Part shown: piece after piece, positions 20,166 through 31,215 of the stretch
How the letters are laid out: every line of letters starts with the position of its first letter
Numbering within the stretch: the first letter of the stretch is position 1
Origin: Brachionus manjavacas
Taxonomy: Eukaryota > Rotifera > Eurotatoria > Ploima > Brachionidae
Length of the DNA stretch: 64,000 nt
Direction of reading: 5' to 3'
NCBI GenBank assembly: GCA_019054805.1
Contig: JAHQIY010000012.1
Span: forward strand, 2,170,001-2,234,000
Program-made: the position numbers and the translations under genes
The notes under the pieces: generated by a model
Database searches by the model: none
The model's input: only the letters and a program-made list of their open reading frames with translations
What the model was told of the DNA's origin: nothing

Positions 20166-20676
20166 ATATTTTTAATGTGATATTAAATAAACAAAATTAA
20201 CTGGATACGATTTGTTTTTTAAACTTTTTTATTTATCATAGTCTAAGTGGTGTTTACTGAAAAAATAATAATTATGAAAAAATAAATCATACAAAATTAA
20301 ATAAAGCTAAAAGATAAAATTACCTAAAATTGACTAATTTTTCTGACACTGAAACGAAATTTTTTCAAAATATTACCTGATGAAAGAATATAAAATTTTT
20401 TTTGAAAATTTATTCCAAAAGTTTTATAATTTTAAATATGTAAGGAGTGTAAAACATAAAATTTCTGGTAAAAAAATAAAAAAATTCAAATCAATGTCAA
20501 AAACATTAAAATAAAAGCCTAAATTTTTTTTGTAAATTTAACAATATATTGCTCATTTTTATATGTTAAATAACTATACAAACAATTTTTATAAAATCAA
20601 AAAAAAGGTTAAAAATTAATTTGTTTTTTAGGTGCTAAATTTTTGACTGAATTGAATGATAAACGATTTCAAGCTA

Positions 20677-21206
20677 CAGTGCTATGATAAACTGTTTTTA
20701 CTTAAGTAATTTTACGTAAATTTCCGAAAAAAATACGAAATTTTACGTAATTTTTTTTAAAAATAAATAACTAAAATTGGGCACTTTATTTACTAAAATT
20801 CATCATATAGATAAATAATCTAGTTTTAAAACGATAAAATCACCTCCGAAATTATCAGATATTAACACAATTGAAATATTATGGAATGAGCCAAAAGTTT
20901 TTATAAAAAAAAATGGTCTTATCCGATTGTGATCTCATTACAGCTATTAGAGAATTTGAAAAAACAATTACGCCATTTAAATATAAAAGACATATTGATC
21001 ACTAAAAAAAGGTATTATTTTTTATAAAAATGATTTTTATTTTATATTCCTTTAAAAGTTATTAATTCTTAGGTAAATAAAATCGGTGACTGGTCGGATC
21101 ATTAATAATTGCATTGTAGATGTGTTTTTTTAAACGATTTTTTTTTTCTCGTTTTTTTACTAAAATTTACGTAAGAATCACATAAAATTTCGTAAAAGCA
21201 ATACTG
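20677..21206 (+). mobile_element. Short Tc1/mariner-type element with transposase remnant
   Basis: Ends begin CAGT-GCTATGATAAAC and, inverted, CAGTATTGCTTTTACGAAAT, with TA on both sides (20675-20676, 21207-21208) and inner TTTTACGTAA words in both arms. The interior (about 20843-21000) encodes a transposase C-terminus: KLSDINTIEILWNEPKVFIK, then TAIREFEKTITPFKYKRHID, comparable to SPDLNPIE...W and the tail of Tc1-like transposases. It is an internally deleted, non-autonomous copy. Confidence 0.75.
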
Positions 21207-21428
21207 TAGGTTTATCGTTTTATCTATAAATTCTAAATAAAAAAGGCATTGATTTTTTTTAACGTAGCTTTTTTTTCATTTGGATTCTTTTTTGTAATTT
21301 TTATACAAGTTAATAATGGGAAGCTCGATCATGAGAAGTCTTTTAATTTGTTTAGAAAAAAAACTTTTTATTACTACTTTAATATTTTAAACACTTTTGA
21401 AGATATCTTCAAAAATTTTTATAATTTT

Positions 21429-21655
21429 AAACTGCTATTTCTTAATAGAATTAATGCAGAGGTAAATTTTTGGATTTAACATACTTTGTTAAAACTAAAG
21501 GTAAAATCTGCAAAATTCTGCAAAATTCAACTCACCTAAAATATCATCGTTTAAATAGAAATAAGAGTGCAATGTGCATTTTGATATTGCAGAGTCTATT
21601 TAGTATGTTAAATCCAAAAATGTACCTCTGCAATTCAATTAAGAAATAGCAATCT
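21429..21655. repeat. Palindromic element with ~57-bp arms
   Basis: The left arm 21429-21487 (CTGCTATTTCTTAATAGAAT, GGATTTAACATACTTTG) is the inverted match of 21600-21655, with a loop of about 112 bp. No ORF. It is probably a MITE-type repeat of unassigned family. Confidence 0.8.
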
Positions 21656-22797
21656 GTTTCATTGTTTAAACTTTATTTAATCATTTTAAGCGTCAAAAAT
21701 TGAACATCAACTTCAAAATGCCTAAATGTTCGAAAAAAAATTAAACTGGGAACAGAACAATTTAAAACATTTTGCCAAATTTTATAACTGAAGCATTGGC
21801 ACTCTTTTTTTTTAAATTTCTTAAATCTTGAAACAAACTTTTCATTTCTATGCGATCATATTTAATTAAAATGAGAATTTAAATCTGTAGACTACCTTTT
21901 TTCTTTATTCTATATGATCAGAAAGAAAATATTCTGTGAGATGTCTTTTTGCTGAGGAAATGCAATTCAATTTCATATTTTAGCAAAGCTTGGTGTAAAA
22001 GAAGTAATCACTTTTGAATATTAATTTTTTTTTACTGATTTTAATGATAAAGATCAAAACTAAGAAGATTCGAAGTCTAGAATTTCATATCTGAAATTAT
22101 TTTTGACAAAAAATTCAATCTAAAAGCCTTAATTTTTATTTGAATTAATTTTGTCTTAATTTTGGAATGAAAATCTTTTTAATAAAACAAAAATTTATTT
22201 TATATTGTTAGAAAAATCTATTTTTTACAAAAATTTTTGATATTTAAAATAGGGTTGTGAATCGACTAAGCGTTAATCGATTAAATCGGTTAAATTTACA
22301 TTCGATGAAAGTGCCATTTTAATTTGAAAAAAATGAAATTTTTTTAAAGTTGTTGCTTTTTTTTTTAAATTAAATTCTAAATAAATAAGTTTTAAAAATC
22401 AAGTCTTTATTTTTGAAATATTATTGAAACAAATTTGAAATAACAATTTTTGGGTACATGGGTAAGTTTTTGGAAAAATAGAATGAAACCTTATTTAACC
22501 CTTAATCCTTTAGAATAATTTTTAAAAATTTAAATTCATCTAACAAAGTCTAAGGTATTGTGAAATTCAGAACAAAATGATAAAAAATCATTTCACAGTA
22601 CATATTCTTTGAATTTCTTTTAAAATTATACACTTCCCCAGCTTTGCTCCTGCATTAATTAAATATTTATATAAATATTTATATAAAAATTAGTCTAATA
22701 ATAGTTAAAGATTTGAATAATAGATTAAAAATCTTTATATTAGCTTTTTAATTAATTTCTTTTAAAAAAATTAAAATTTTCTAGATTAAGAAAAATT
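21656..22797. other. AT-rich intergenic DNA
   Basis: No gene recognised. The GTGAATCGACTAAGCGTTAATCGATTAAA stretch near 22257 may be the end of a decayed transposon, but no partner was found. Confidence 0.35.
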
Positions 22798-22879
22798 CGA
22801 CGAGGAAGGGATTCGAACCCTCGCGTGCAAAACACAATGGATTAGCAGTCCATCGCCTTAACCACTCGGCCACCTCGTC
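22798..22879 (-). tRNA. tRNA-Ser (anticodon GCU)
   Basis: An 82-nt type II tRNA. The acceptor stem GACGAGG pairs with CCTCGTC, the discriminator is G, the anticodon loop CTGCTAA carries GCT, and there is a long variable arm and a T-loop GGTTCGAAT (B box). There is no encoded CCA or intron. A T-run follows the 3' end on the minus strand as a Pol III terminator. The gene body is identical to two other copies in the window. Confidence 0.98.
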
Positions 22880-23596
22880 TTCTTTTCTTTTCAATTTAGA
22901 TTTTTCCATAAAAAGCGCCGTAGTTCCTTGTTCATTGAGGTGCGCATTAACAGGAGATGCAGTGGTAAGCCTTTTTCAAAAAAAAATGGAAGAAAAAACC
23001 AGACTTGCGCAAAAGTCAGAAAAAAAAAGTCGTTTGACATGACTTGAAATTTTTTTCTGTAAAAAGTAATTTCAAACTTTGAAATTGGCTGCAAAAACTC
23101 TGCAATTTATTGCATATATTAATCATATATTTTAGAAGTACAGAGTTTTTGCAGAGCTTGGTATTCGTTTCTAAAAAATTTGTACAATTTTGTACTGTAT
23201 ACAGAACCATTTCTGCACTATTAGATAAAAAATTATAGCGTTTTTACTTTTTGTGCTGTAATTTTTGTACTAATATTTCACATTGCCCCATTATCTACAT
23301 GTAAATTAATAAAAAAAAATTTTTCTTTATTTTAATTTACAGTATTACGTTTAGTTTTAGTAATTGACCGTAATTTTCTAACCAGTTTACTTACTTTTTT
23401 CAATCGAGAAACAAAATGTATCTAATTGAAAAGAAAGTAAACTTAAAGTGAAAATTATTTTAAGATATGCTTTTGTTTAAAAATTCATAAATTTTTTAAT
23501 AATTTTTCAATTCAAACTTTTCTGAAGTTCATTGATAAATTTGATAAATAAAATCTCAAATTTAGTTTTTTTGGCAGTTAATTTAATTTAATTTAT
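22880..23596. other. AT-rich intergenic DNA
   Basis: No supported gene; only chance frames without family similarity. Confidence 0.4.
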
Positions 23597-23879
23597 TTAT
23601 TTGTTAATTTGTACCTAGCTAATACTCCTTCAGAATAAAAATAAATCAAAAGAAAACAAATAAGATAAAAAATATGTATTTTTGGTGTTAGTTTCCGAGA
23701 ATGAATTTAAAGAAGCAAAAGCATAATCCAAGATTGATACTATCAAAGATTTGTAAAGATTACCTAATTTTTTTGGTTTTAGACCATTTCCTTCTTTAGA
23801 GATAATTATTTTTCCTTAAATCTTGAATTACAGCGCTCTTTGGGACCAAAAGTAAGTTTTGAGTCCAAAGTGATACCTA

Positions 23880-24322
23880 CAGTACATCCTAAAACTAACT
23901 TCATCGATTTCTTTCCTTTCCTCTTCCTTTCCTCTTCCTTTCCTCTTCCTTTCCTCTTCCTTTCCTCTTCCTTTCCTCTTCCTTTCCTCTTCCTTTCCTC
24001 TTCCTTTCCTCTTCCTTTCCTCTTCCTTTCCTCTTCCTTTCCTCTTCCTTTCCTCTTCCTTTCCTCTTCCTTTCCTCTTCCTTTCCTCTTCCTTTCCTCT
24101 TCCTTTCTTCTTCCTTTCCTCTTCCTTTCCTCTTCCTTTCCTCTTCCTTTCCTCTTCCTTTCCTCTTCCTTTCCTCTTCCTTTCCTCTTCCTTTCCTCTT
24201 CCTTTCCTCTTCCTTTCCTCTTCCTTTCCTCTTCCTTCCTTTTTCTTAGAAAGAAGAGGAAAGGAAGAAGAGAGGAAGAGGAAAGGTAAAGAAAGCGATG
24301 AACTTAGTTTTAGGATGTACTG
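23880..24322. mobile_element. MITE with TA duplication and minisatellite core
   Basis: Terminal inverted repeats CAGTACATCCTAAAACTAAC with TTCATCG(A/C)TTTCTTT are found at both ends, flanked by TA (23878-23879, 24323-24324). The LINE copy at 46.04 kb has the uninterrupted site GATACCTAAGAATTTGA, so the insertion and the single-TA empty site are both visible. The core is a CCTCTTCCTTT minisatellite expanded on one arm of the hairpin. Confidence 0.92.
23908..24240. repeat. 11-bp minisatellite (CCTCTTCCTTT)n
   Basis: About 30 near-perfect copies of an 11-bp pyrimidine unit. Because 11 is not a multiple of 3, three units make 33 nt and all frames stay open, producing spurious long ORFs on both strands. 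The right arm (24246-24290) carries only a few complementary GGAAAGGAAGA-like units. Confidence 0.97.
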
Positions 24323-24475
24323 TAAGAATTTGACTTTTTCCTCATTATTTAAATTGTTACCATTAAATTTACGATCAAGATTGATTTTAACTTTAGTCTT
24401 TTTTTTCTCAGAGATAATGTAACATGACTTTTCAATTAGATTGTGAACACGATCTAGACCAGAACCCACTAGTTC

Positions 24476-24944
24476 TTTTTTACAATTTTTTTAATTCCTA
24501 TTAAAGTATTCTTAATTTAATCTTTTATCTTCAGTTTTAAGCATTAGAACAAGAAAAATCAAAAATTAACCGATTTTGAGCATAAGTCAATGCATCTATT
24601 AATTAAATGAATCATCGATTTATGCTATTTGAAGACTTTATGGAAACTTTTCTTTAAAATTACAAAATTAAAAAGTATTTAAGCACACATTTTTCTTTCA
24701 TTAAATTACTAATGTTGCTATTAAGATAATCTGAGGCAATGTTTTTGTAATCAAAGACTTAATTTTAAAAATTCCAATAACTTTTTTAAAAGGTTTAACA
24801 CAAACTTTTGCTGTTGAGATATTAAATTTCATCCCTTTTGTTAATTTTTTTTAAATTTCTTTTTGGGTCGTATGTAAAACATTTTTTAAGATGCGTTGTG
24901 TATCACTGTTTTAATCATAAACAAAATAGATTAGTAATTTCCCA
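24476..24944. other. AT-rich DNA, possibly decayed LINE
   Basis: No supported gene. Text near 24830-24860 may continue the neighbouring LINE, but the match is too weak to claim. Confidence 0.35.
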
Positions 24945-24952
24945 GTAAATTG

Positions 24953-26073
24953 TAGTGATGTTATTTGGATTGACATTTTTCAAAATTTGTTTAAATTTCA
25001 TCCAAATTTTAGACAATTTTATTTAAATATTAATTATATATTTGAATTTTAAAATCGAATTAATTTAAAAAGAAAAAAAACGAATCGAATAAAAAAATGT
25101 CTAATAAATATTTTTTAAAAATTTGAATACAATACACCATAAACTCTCTTGAATTACCATAATTTTGTCTAATTTGTCAGGCGACAATCTGTTGCGTCTA
25201 TTCCAAAGAGTGACGGAGAAAATCAAAGAAGAAACAAAGTGATGATGACAGTGCTTTATTGAAAAATAGAATAATTTTGTTGATTTTTGTGTAGTTTTTA
25301 ATTGTGAAAAATATGTGAAAAAAGCTGTTCCGCCGGAACTGATGTAGCTGGAATGCAAAAAAGATGTTGCACAACATGATAAAGAATAGGATAAGACTTA
25401 TGGTTCTGTTGCCAATACTCGAGTGGCTAATCATTCTTTGAAGGCTCAGAATTGTCTCGTACAATTTCTAAATCTACTTGGTCCATTTCTTCATCAAAGT
25501 CACTGTTTCCATTTATTTCTAAATATTCCGGGTGGGTGATTTTTATATGATCAAGCATATTTTTTAATGACTTAGAATATATATATTTAGCTATACAATA
25601 ATTACAAAAAAGGTATATTTGACCATCTAAATCTACTTGTCTCGAATGAGTATGAACTGGAGAACTTTTCTTATAATTGCGTTTTTTTGATTGTGTGGTT
25701 AACGGCGTGATATTTAAAGGCAGTTGACCAGAACTAGGAGTTTCCATCATTTAGTATTTTATTATTTATATTCAAGAATTTAACTTTAATTTAAACAAAT
25801 AATAAATCACTTTTTCAAATTACAAAAATTTTTTTTGTGCATTTAGTCAAATTTTAGGCACATTTGATTTCTTTTTTAACTGATTTTTGTTTTCAAATAA
25901 AAAAATAATGTGTCTTTAAATTTGGATCATATTTTATTTGAATAATTAACTTAATTTAAAAAAAAATTTTAGTTTCTAATTAAGATATTTATAAATTCGA
26001 ATTAAGAAGTTTAAATAAAATAATTTTTCGAATCTGATTTATCCGAATAAAAATTGTTCAAATAACATCACTA
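24953..26073 (-). mobile_element. Non-autonomous hAT transposon with BED finger
   Basis: The ends TAGTGATGTTATTTG and the inverted CAAATAACATCACTA are flanked by a perfect 8-bp duplication GTAAATTG (24945-24952 and 26074-26081), diagnostic of hAT. The 1121-bp copy contains no hATC or RNase-H-like transposase domain, only the BED-type zinc-finger ORF at 25427-25750. Confidence 0.92.
25427..25750 (-). CDS. BED-type zinc finger ORF of hAT element
   Basis: A 107-aa frame with LFCNYCIAKYI...LKNMLDHIKITHPEYL, a C2H2-like BED finger (Cys-x2-Cys then His-x4-His) that in hAT transposases binds the transposon ends. It has a Ser/Thr/Lys-rich N-terminus and an acidic C-terminus (NSDFDEEMDQVDLEIV). It could be the first exon of a transposase with the catalytic part deleted, or a stand-alone end-binding protein. 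Confidence 0.6.
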   Translation of the reverse strand: MMETPSSGQLPLNITPLTTQSKKRNYKKSSPVHTHSRQVDLDGQIYLFCNYCIAKYIYSKSLKNMLDHIKITHPEYLEINGNSDFDEEMDQVDLEIVRDNSEPSKND

Positions 26074-26194
26074 GTAAATTGTTTATTTTAAATTATAAAA
26101 CTGCGATTAAAGAAATCAAAAAAATATTAACTGAACTAAAACATACGCTAATCTATTTTTATTGAAAATCGTATTCCCTTGACCACTTCTCTAA

Positions 26195-27075
26195 GAGATA
26201 TCAAAAAATTTTGAAAAGCTAATTGTAACCTTATACATCACAATATTCTTAACCAGTTAGATAAGGATGTTTGCAGCATTGCGACGCATTTAGACCTAGG
26301 ACATTTTCACCAAAAACCTCTTTGACAGCATTTCAAATTGCATCTGATACTGATGGATGACCTTGAATTGTTTCCTGCAGTTTTTTAATTTTCTTCGCCA
26401 AAGCTTCAAAGATACATTTTAATTATTCGGTTGTTTCGTTTTGGCAGACGCTGATTCCACTTGGGTGAAAATAGCGGCCCAAATCAATTTGTATGTTCCA
26501 TCAGCATGAATTTTTACTGTTTTTGTAGCGTTTCGCAATAATCGTTTTGTTTGAGTAAAAACTCCAAATCGCTTTTCATCTTCTTAGTCATTTTCATAGT
26601 CTCTAAAGTCTCACGTAATGATCTATTACAAATCCTGTTTCTTCATCAGTTGCTACTTTTTAGCTGCAGCAGTCCTCGAATCCTCAAGATTGATTATGGC
26701 TTCACTTTTAAATCAAAAAATTTCAAAAAATCAATTCAATTTCTCTTTCATCTGAAAATCTGTTTGATGCTTTTAAATTGCTTTGGTCATCCCGCTTTTG
26801 AAAAGAATAATATCGGCTCTGCGACTGTTGAATAGCTTTTAAACTCAAGCTGGACACTGGGCATCTCTCAATTTTGCTTTATTAAATTGATAAAAAGCTT
26901 TCATTTCATTAAGGGTTTTATTTTTATAAAAGTAACTCAACGTTTTTTGTCGTTGATTATCGCAAATGCTGCTTCTTTTTTGGATAAGTATGCTTCATTA
27001 TCCTTCTTATTCGGCACCAAGCGGTTTTTACTCAATTTAAAATAAATAAAAGAAATTCTTTTTATTAAATATTTT
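26195..27075 (-). pseudogene. MULE-type transposase remnant
   Basis: The minus strand between about 26260 and 26540 reads ATKTVKIHADGTYKLIWA, FHP-like and ETTE-like segments, then LAKKIKKLQETIQGHPSVSD and CCKHPYLTG, in the order expected for a MULE DDE domain, but spread over frames with stops. The region to 27075 has further short coding-like pieces with no assignable domain. Confidence 0.5.
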
Positions 27076-27162
27076 ATCTAATTAAGTTTTGGTCAATTCT
27101 AACGGCAGTCAGTATTTAACGCAATAAAATTAGTAAAATTACCACAAATTTATATTTATTTA

Positions 27163-28050
27163 TTTATTTGTTAACTGTACCGAGCTTAAGCTCCTTCAGA
27201 ATAAAACCAAAAAAAAAAAAAATTAAATAAAATAAAAAAAAAAAAAGAAAAAATCAAAAAATAAATTTAAAAAATAAAGTAAATAAAGTAAAATAGAGTA
27301 AGAAGACAAGAAATTATGCTTTTGTATTTATACAATAGGGGATTTAAGTTTTGTAATGTTAATTTTTAATTTTGATAATTGTTATTCATTTTGTTCTTTT
27401 ATTTTTTTTTTTTTTACTTTCTTAAACCGAATCAAACCGACTCAGACCGAACTCGGAGTTAGCATGAGCAGTCCAACAGCGGTGAAGATTTTCTTCTTGG
27501 TAAAAACCTTATTATTTTTTTTTTTTTTCGGTTATTCGATTATTTTTTGTAACAAATTAACAGTTAAATCAAGTAGGCTAGAATAAATGGAGATTAAAAG
27601 GGGATATTATTATTTATATAATTAAAAAAATAAAGTTACATGTGATACATGTTTACAAAATTGAAGTTTTAGGAAAATGAGAAGAAATAGTTAGGTAGCA
27701 ATTACACAATGGAGTCGGGTATTCCAAGTATCTTGATTCGAAACCCTTCAAGTACTCCTCGACCAGTCTGGTTACTAATGCAACAGAATGGCTCAGTCCT
27801 ACTCCAATATATCTCTCAGACAACTCAAAAAGACGATTAGAGGCTTTTAATAGATTTAGTTTATCAAAGGCCTCATTATGTAGTATGTTGGAGGGTGTAT
27901 CATATTTTAGTTTAAGAATACCGAACTGCTGAGTTTTGAATAGCCTGAATTATTTTAATGTTTGATTCGAAAAAAAAGGTTAGACAGGGAAATGAATAGT
28001 CTAAAATAGAGCCTATTAATGATTTGTAGAGATTACCTATATAAAAAATC
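27163..28050 (-). mobile_element. LINE 3' part, (AAAT)n-tailed family
   Basis: The inverted tail TATTTATTTATTTATTTGTTAA and CTCCTTCAGAATAAAA is followed by 3' UTR words shared with 57.7 kb (TGTGATACATGTT). Next comes the ORF end, which on the minus strand encodes FELSERYIGVGLSHSV-like sequence and EEY-KGFES-YLEYPTPLC-like sequence, then RT tail. An AT-rich block at about 27340-27640 may be another insertion. Confidence 0.8.
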
Positions 28051-28244
28051 AACAAAAATTATAAATTTTTATCTCTTTTTAACCAATTATAAATAAAACA
28101 ATTAAATTAATGAAAACATAACACATTTAATAGATTTACACCTTTATCTAATAAATTGCAACTAAAATCATTAAATTTTCAAAATATAATTTAAAAAAAC
28201 GTCATCACGTGATTTAAAAAATCGTTGAAAGTTGTGTGTTGGTA

Positions 28245-29116
28245 ATGTCGCTCAACAAAACAAACCAAAACCGACGGTGGATATTTAAAAATTCAGTCAA
28301 GCTAAACTTGAAGAGGTTAGACAAACCGATTAGCCATAAAGTCTTATTTAGTGCACTAGATGTCTTCCTGAACCAAGTGGAAAATGATGCGATTACAAGT
28401 ATCTAAAATTTATCTACAATTGGATAATAGAGTTTAATACTGCTTTTAATGTTGCCAAAATTTTCGATCGTGACATCAATATCAATGGAACCATTTTCAG
28501 ACTTGAAGATGCAAATAAAGTCCCGGATCTCAGAAGGTATTGTACTTTTCGTTTTCACTTCTTGCCCTCTGATTCCGAGAATCATAGACTTGAAGCCTTC
28601 TTTAATGCTGTTCGAATTGATGGACTCAATATTGAAAACATTAATGAAGAAAAATATAATGATAGACCCGAGAAGAAAAATGGTGTCAGAAGAGTGAGAA
28701 TATAATTTCCAAAAGAAGTTGAGAATATTATTGGAAGCTTGTCAGACCCCACAATAATGTATGGTTTAAAGTGCCTTGAGTCAATTGTTGGAGAAAAGCA
28801 GAAATGCTATTTTTGTGATGATGAAGGACACAACTTTGCTAAATGCTCTGTCAAAGAAACACTATGCGAAAATTGTCATCAGAAAGGACACTTAAAAAAA
28901 AAAGGCTCCATTGCCGAAAAGCTTAATTCGCTTCAAAGGAAAAAGATTGACTTCAATGATCTTTACATCGACAAAGAAGAAACGCAATCAATAATTGAAG
29001 CTGACCAAAAAGATAATGATGAAAATGTAATGCCAAAAAACCTGGATATCAGCCAACAAATTTCAATGACGAAATATCCAAAATTAGCCCAAAAGACCTT
29101 AAAACTCCAGTTTTAA
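28245..29116 (+). pseudogene. LINE ORF1 (gag-like, zinc knuckle)
   Basis: Nucleic-acid-binding first protein of the LINE. The N-terminus is MSLNKTNQNRRWIFKNSVKL. The middle reads IYNWIIEFNTAFNVAKIFDR, IFRLEDANKVPDLRRYCTFR and FHFLPSDSENHRLEAFFNAV. The zinc knuckles are CYFCDDEGHNFAKC (CCHC, 28806-28850) and CENCHQKGH. At least one in-frame stop (near 28700) and a frameshift near 28400 break it. A piece of the same ORF1 lies inverted at 35590-35830. Confidence 0.75.
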
Positions 29117-29442
29117 AAGAAGCTTTGGTAAGTCGTTTAAAAGTTTTTCTACCACTTTGTCAGTTACCTGTCAATGTTCGCTCAAATGATCAGAAGAAGA
29201 CTCAAAATATTTTCCAAACCAAAAATCAAACCAAGAGATTTCCCGAATCTGATCCAAATGAAAAAGAGCTCATCGAAAATGAATCAAAGAAACCATTAGT
29301 TGTCTTAGAAAATGAAAACGACAATACCTTCGAGTCTGAATCAAACAGTTCAACAACTGAATGTTCAATTCAAGTAGGTCAATAATCTAACGAAATTTGT
29401 CAGTAAACTGCCAGTCAAAACAGCATTGAAGAAAATTTAGAA

Positions 29443-30392
29443 ATGAACAAGAAGATAAATAAATCAACTTTAAGAAAAAAACCTCTTAATAAAACAAGGT
29501 TAGTAATTACACACTGGAATTGTCTTCATTTACCTGGTTGGGTTCATATCTTAGCCAATTTTTTAGCTCAAAAATGTCCCGACATTGTTTTGCTCAATGA
29601 ACTAAAGATAGATTTAAGTGAGGCAAATATTTATCTTGATTTTCACAATTATCAATTCATAACAAAACCACGCAAAAAGTATGGAGGAGGAGTAGCTATT
29701 TTAATTAAAGAAGGAATTGAATTTATACAAAATTTTTCTTATGAGCAATTCAATTCCGAACTCCTTTATATAAAAATGAACTTAGGAAAAGATAATGAAT
29801 TGTTTATAATCCACCCAATGTGCTTCTGAACTTTGAGTTTTTTAAAACAGTTAATAAAAAATGTAGAAACTACATTTTAGGAGGTGATCTTAACGCCAGA
29901 ACAAAGCAAATAGGCTGCGTAGGAGAAAATGAAAACGGCATTATTTTGGAAAGAATAATCAATGAGTTAGACTTTTCAGTAATCAATGATAAGCGTCCAA
30001 CTTTCAATATTTTTAATAGGAATTTCTTTGAAATTCTCGATCTTTTTTTAGTTTCATGTTCATTAATTGACAAATTTACCGACTTTTGTGTCCTAAATAG
30101 TCAAGACATGACTAGTGACCATTTCCCAATCGAAACATCGATTTCTATGGGCTATCAATTAGAAAATAAATCAGCAGCTAAAAAGTTTAACTATAAGAAA
30201 GCAAACTGGCAATTATTCAGCGAGATTTTAAATTCTCAAATAGTGAATATCACTGAAAGTTCCCTCAAAATAGATCAACTAAATGATAAAATTATAGAAA
30301 AAATTATTTCTACTTCACATAAAAGCATTCCTTATCTTTCTCAGAAAATCAACAAAACCAGTCTTCCCCCGAACATTGTTATTCCAATTTAA
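29443..30392 (+). pseudogene. LINE AP-type endonuclease domain
   Basis: Nicks target DNA to prime reverse transcription. Motifs: ITHWNCLHLPGW (Asn), PDIVLLNELK (catalytic Glu), KYGGGVAILIKEGI, ILGGDLNAR (Asp/Asn), and TSDHFPIE (Asp-His pair). A single frameshift near 29815 splits the domain between the GGGVAI block and GGDLNAR; otherwise all catalytic residues are present. Confidence 0.85.
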
Positions 30393-30514
30393 TTTTTTAT
30401 TGACATCAAATTAAGGACTCTAGCAAGTTGTTACAGGCTTAGTTAGTATTTTTTTTTAAATCAAAAAAAAATTTCTTTAAATTTATTAATTTTTGATATT
30501 TTAGAATTGATGAA

Positions 30515-30775
30515 CTTCAATGATATTGGCATTGAACAAGCCAAAGCGAGGATCTAAAAAGAAAACAAGGTTGTGAATCTGAAGAAGATTCGGAAAAAGA
30601 ACTTGAACAAGCTCCAACATCATCTAAAAGACACAAGCCGAATGATGCAATAGAGAATATTTGTAAAACCTGTAATGCCCCAATGAAGAAAAAAAGAGAT
30701 CTTTATCGCACAAATGGTTGTACTAAGAAAAAAAATAAAATTGTTTTGATATTTTTTTTCATTTTTTATTTTCTT
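30515..30775 (+). pseudogene. AT-hook/zinc C-terminal fragment of a MULE-like transposase
   Basis: Plus-strand translation gives ALNKPKRGSKKKTR, then after a frame change CESEEDSEKELEQAPTSSKR and ICKTCNAPMKKKRDLYRTNG. The basic PKRG hook next to an acidic/Ser region and a Cys pair resembles the tail of the SWIM fragment at 35031. Family assignment is tentative. Confidence 0.4.
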
Positions 30776-31155
30776 ACTAAAAATATTATTTTAATTGATT
30801 AAATGAATAAATTAATTTTTATTCGGTATTCTTACTATTATTATTATTTTTTAATAAAAAAAATTGATACAAAATTAATATTATTGTTTTTTTATATATT
30901 TATGGGTTTATTACTATTTCTGTGTAATTTTTACTAAAAATATTGTGCAAATATATTAAGTCTCAATTCTAACCTAAAGAAAAATGCAATATATAAAGAG
31001 GAAAAGATAAGAAAATAATTGAAAATAAAAATTTTTAAATAATAAAACATGTGCTACAATTACAACAAAATAATTGTCTCTATTTTTTAAATTTTTATAT
31101 TGAAATTTTATATCACCAGAATTGGCGCTAATTGAATGAATAAATAATTTTTTAA
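30776..31155. other. AT-rich intergenic DNA
   Basis: Nothing recognised. Confidence 0.4.
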
Positions 31156-31157
31156 AT

Positions 31158-31215
31158 TTTTATTTATTTATTTGTAAATCTGTACCGAGCTAATGTTCTT
31201 CAAAATAAAAAAAAT
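31158..31215 (-). mobile_element. LINE 3' tail, (AAAT)n family
   Basis: TATTTATTTATTTGTAAATC, TGTACCGAGC and TTCTTCAAAAT form the inverted terminal signature of the (AAAT)n-tailed LINE. Only the extreme 3' end is present. Confidence 0.75.

Larger units (their letters stand above)
23597..24475 (-). mobile_element. LINE 3' end, (AAAT)n-tailed family, interrupted by a MITE
   Basis: Starts with the inverted tail TTTATTTATTTGTTAATTTGTACC and CTCCTTCAGAAT. It continues with sequence matching the 45.87-46.1 kb copy (CATAATCCAAGATTGAT, AAAGATTTGTAAAGATTACCT, ACAGCGCTCTT), which encodes the RT C-terminus. The MITE at 23880-24322 splits it at a TA. Confidence 0.85.
28205..30395 (+). mobile_element. 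LINE with ORF1 and AP endonuclease, RT missing
   Basis: A non-LTR element lacking its RT and 3' end. ORF1 begins with ATG at 28245 (MSLNKTNQNRRWIFKNSVKL). The endonuclease follows at 29443-30392, and similarity stops abruptly at about 30392 in the middle of the EN-RT linker (PNIVIPI). The copy at 48.38-50.18 kb covers the complementary RT part of a closely related element: both share the block STSDHFPIE and the linker through SLPPNIVI. Confidence 0.85.

Noticed and set aside
23828-24469. Long Arg/Glu/Lys/Gly-rich frame on minus and Pro/Leu/Phe/Ser-rich frame on plus
   Set aside because: Both are translations of the 11-bp minisatellite inside the MITE; periodicity 33 nt keeps every frame open.
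28449-28697. 82-aa plus-strand frame starting MLPKFSIVTSIS
   Set aside because: A shadow: the neighbouring frame matches LINE ORF1 (RLEDANKVPDLRRYCTF) in two genomic copies.
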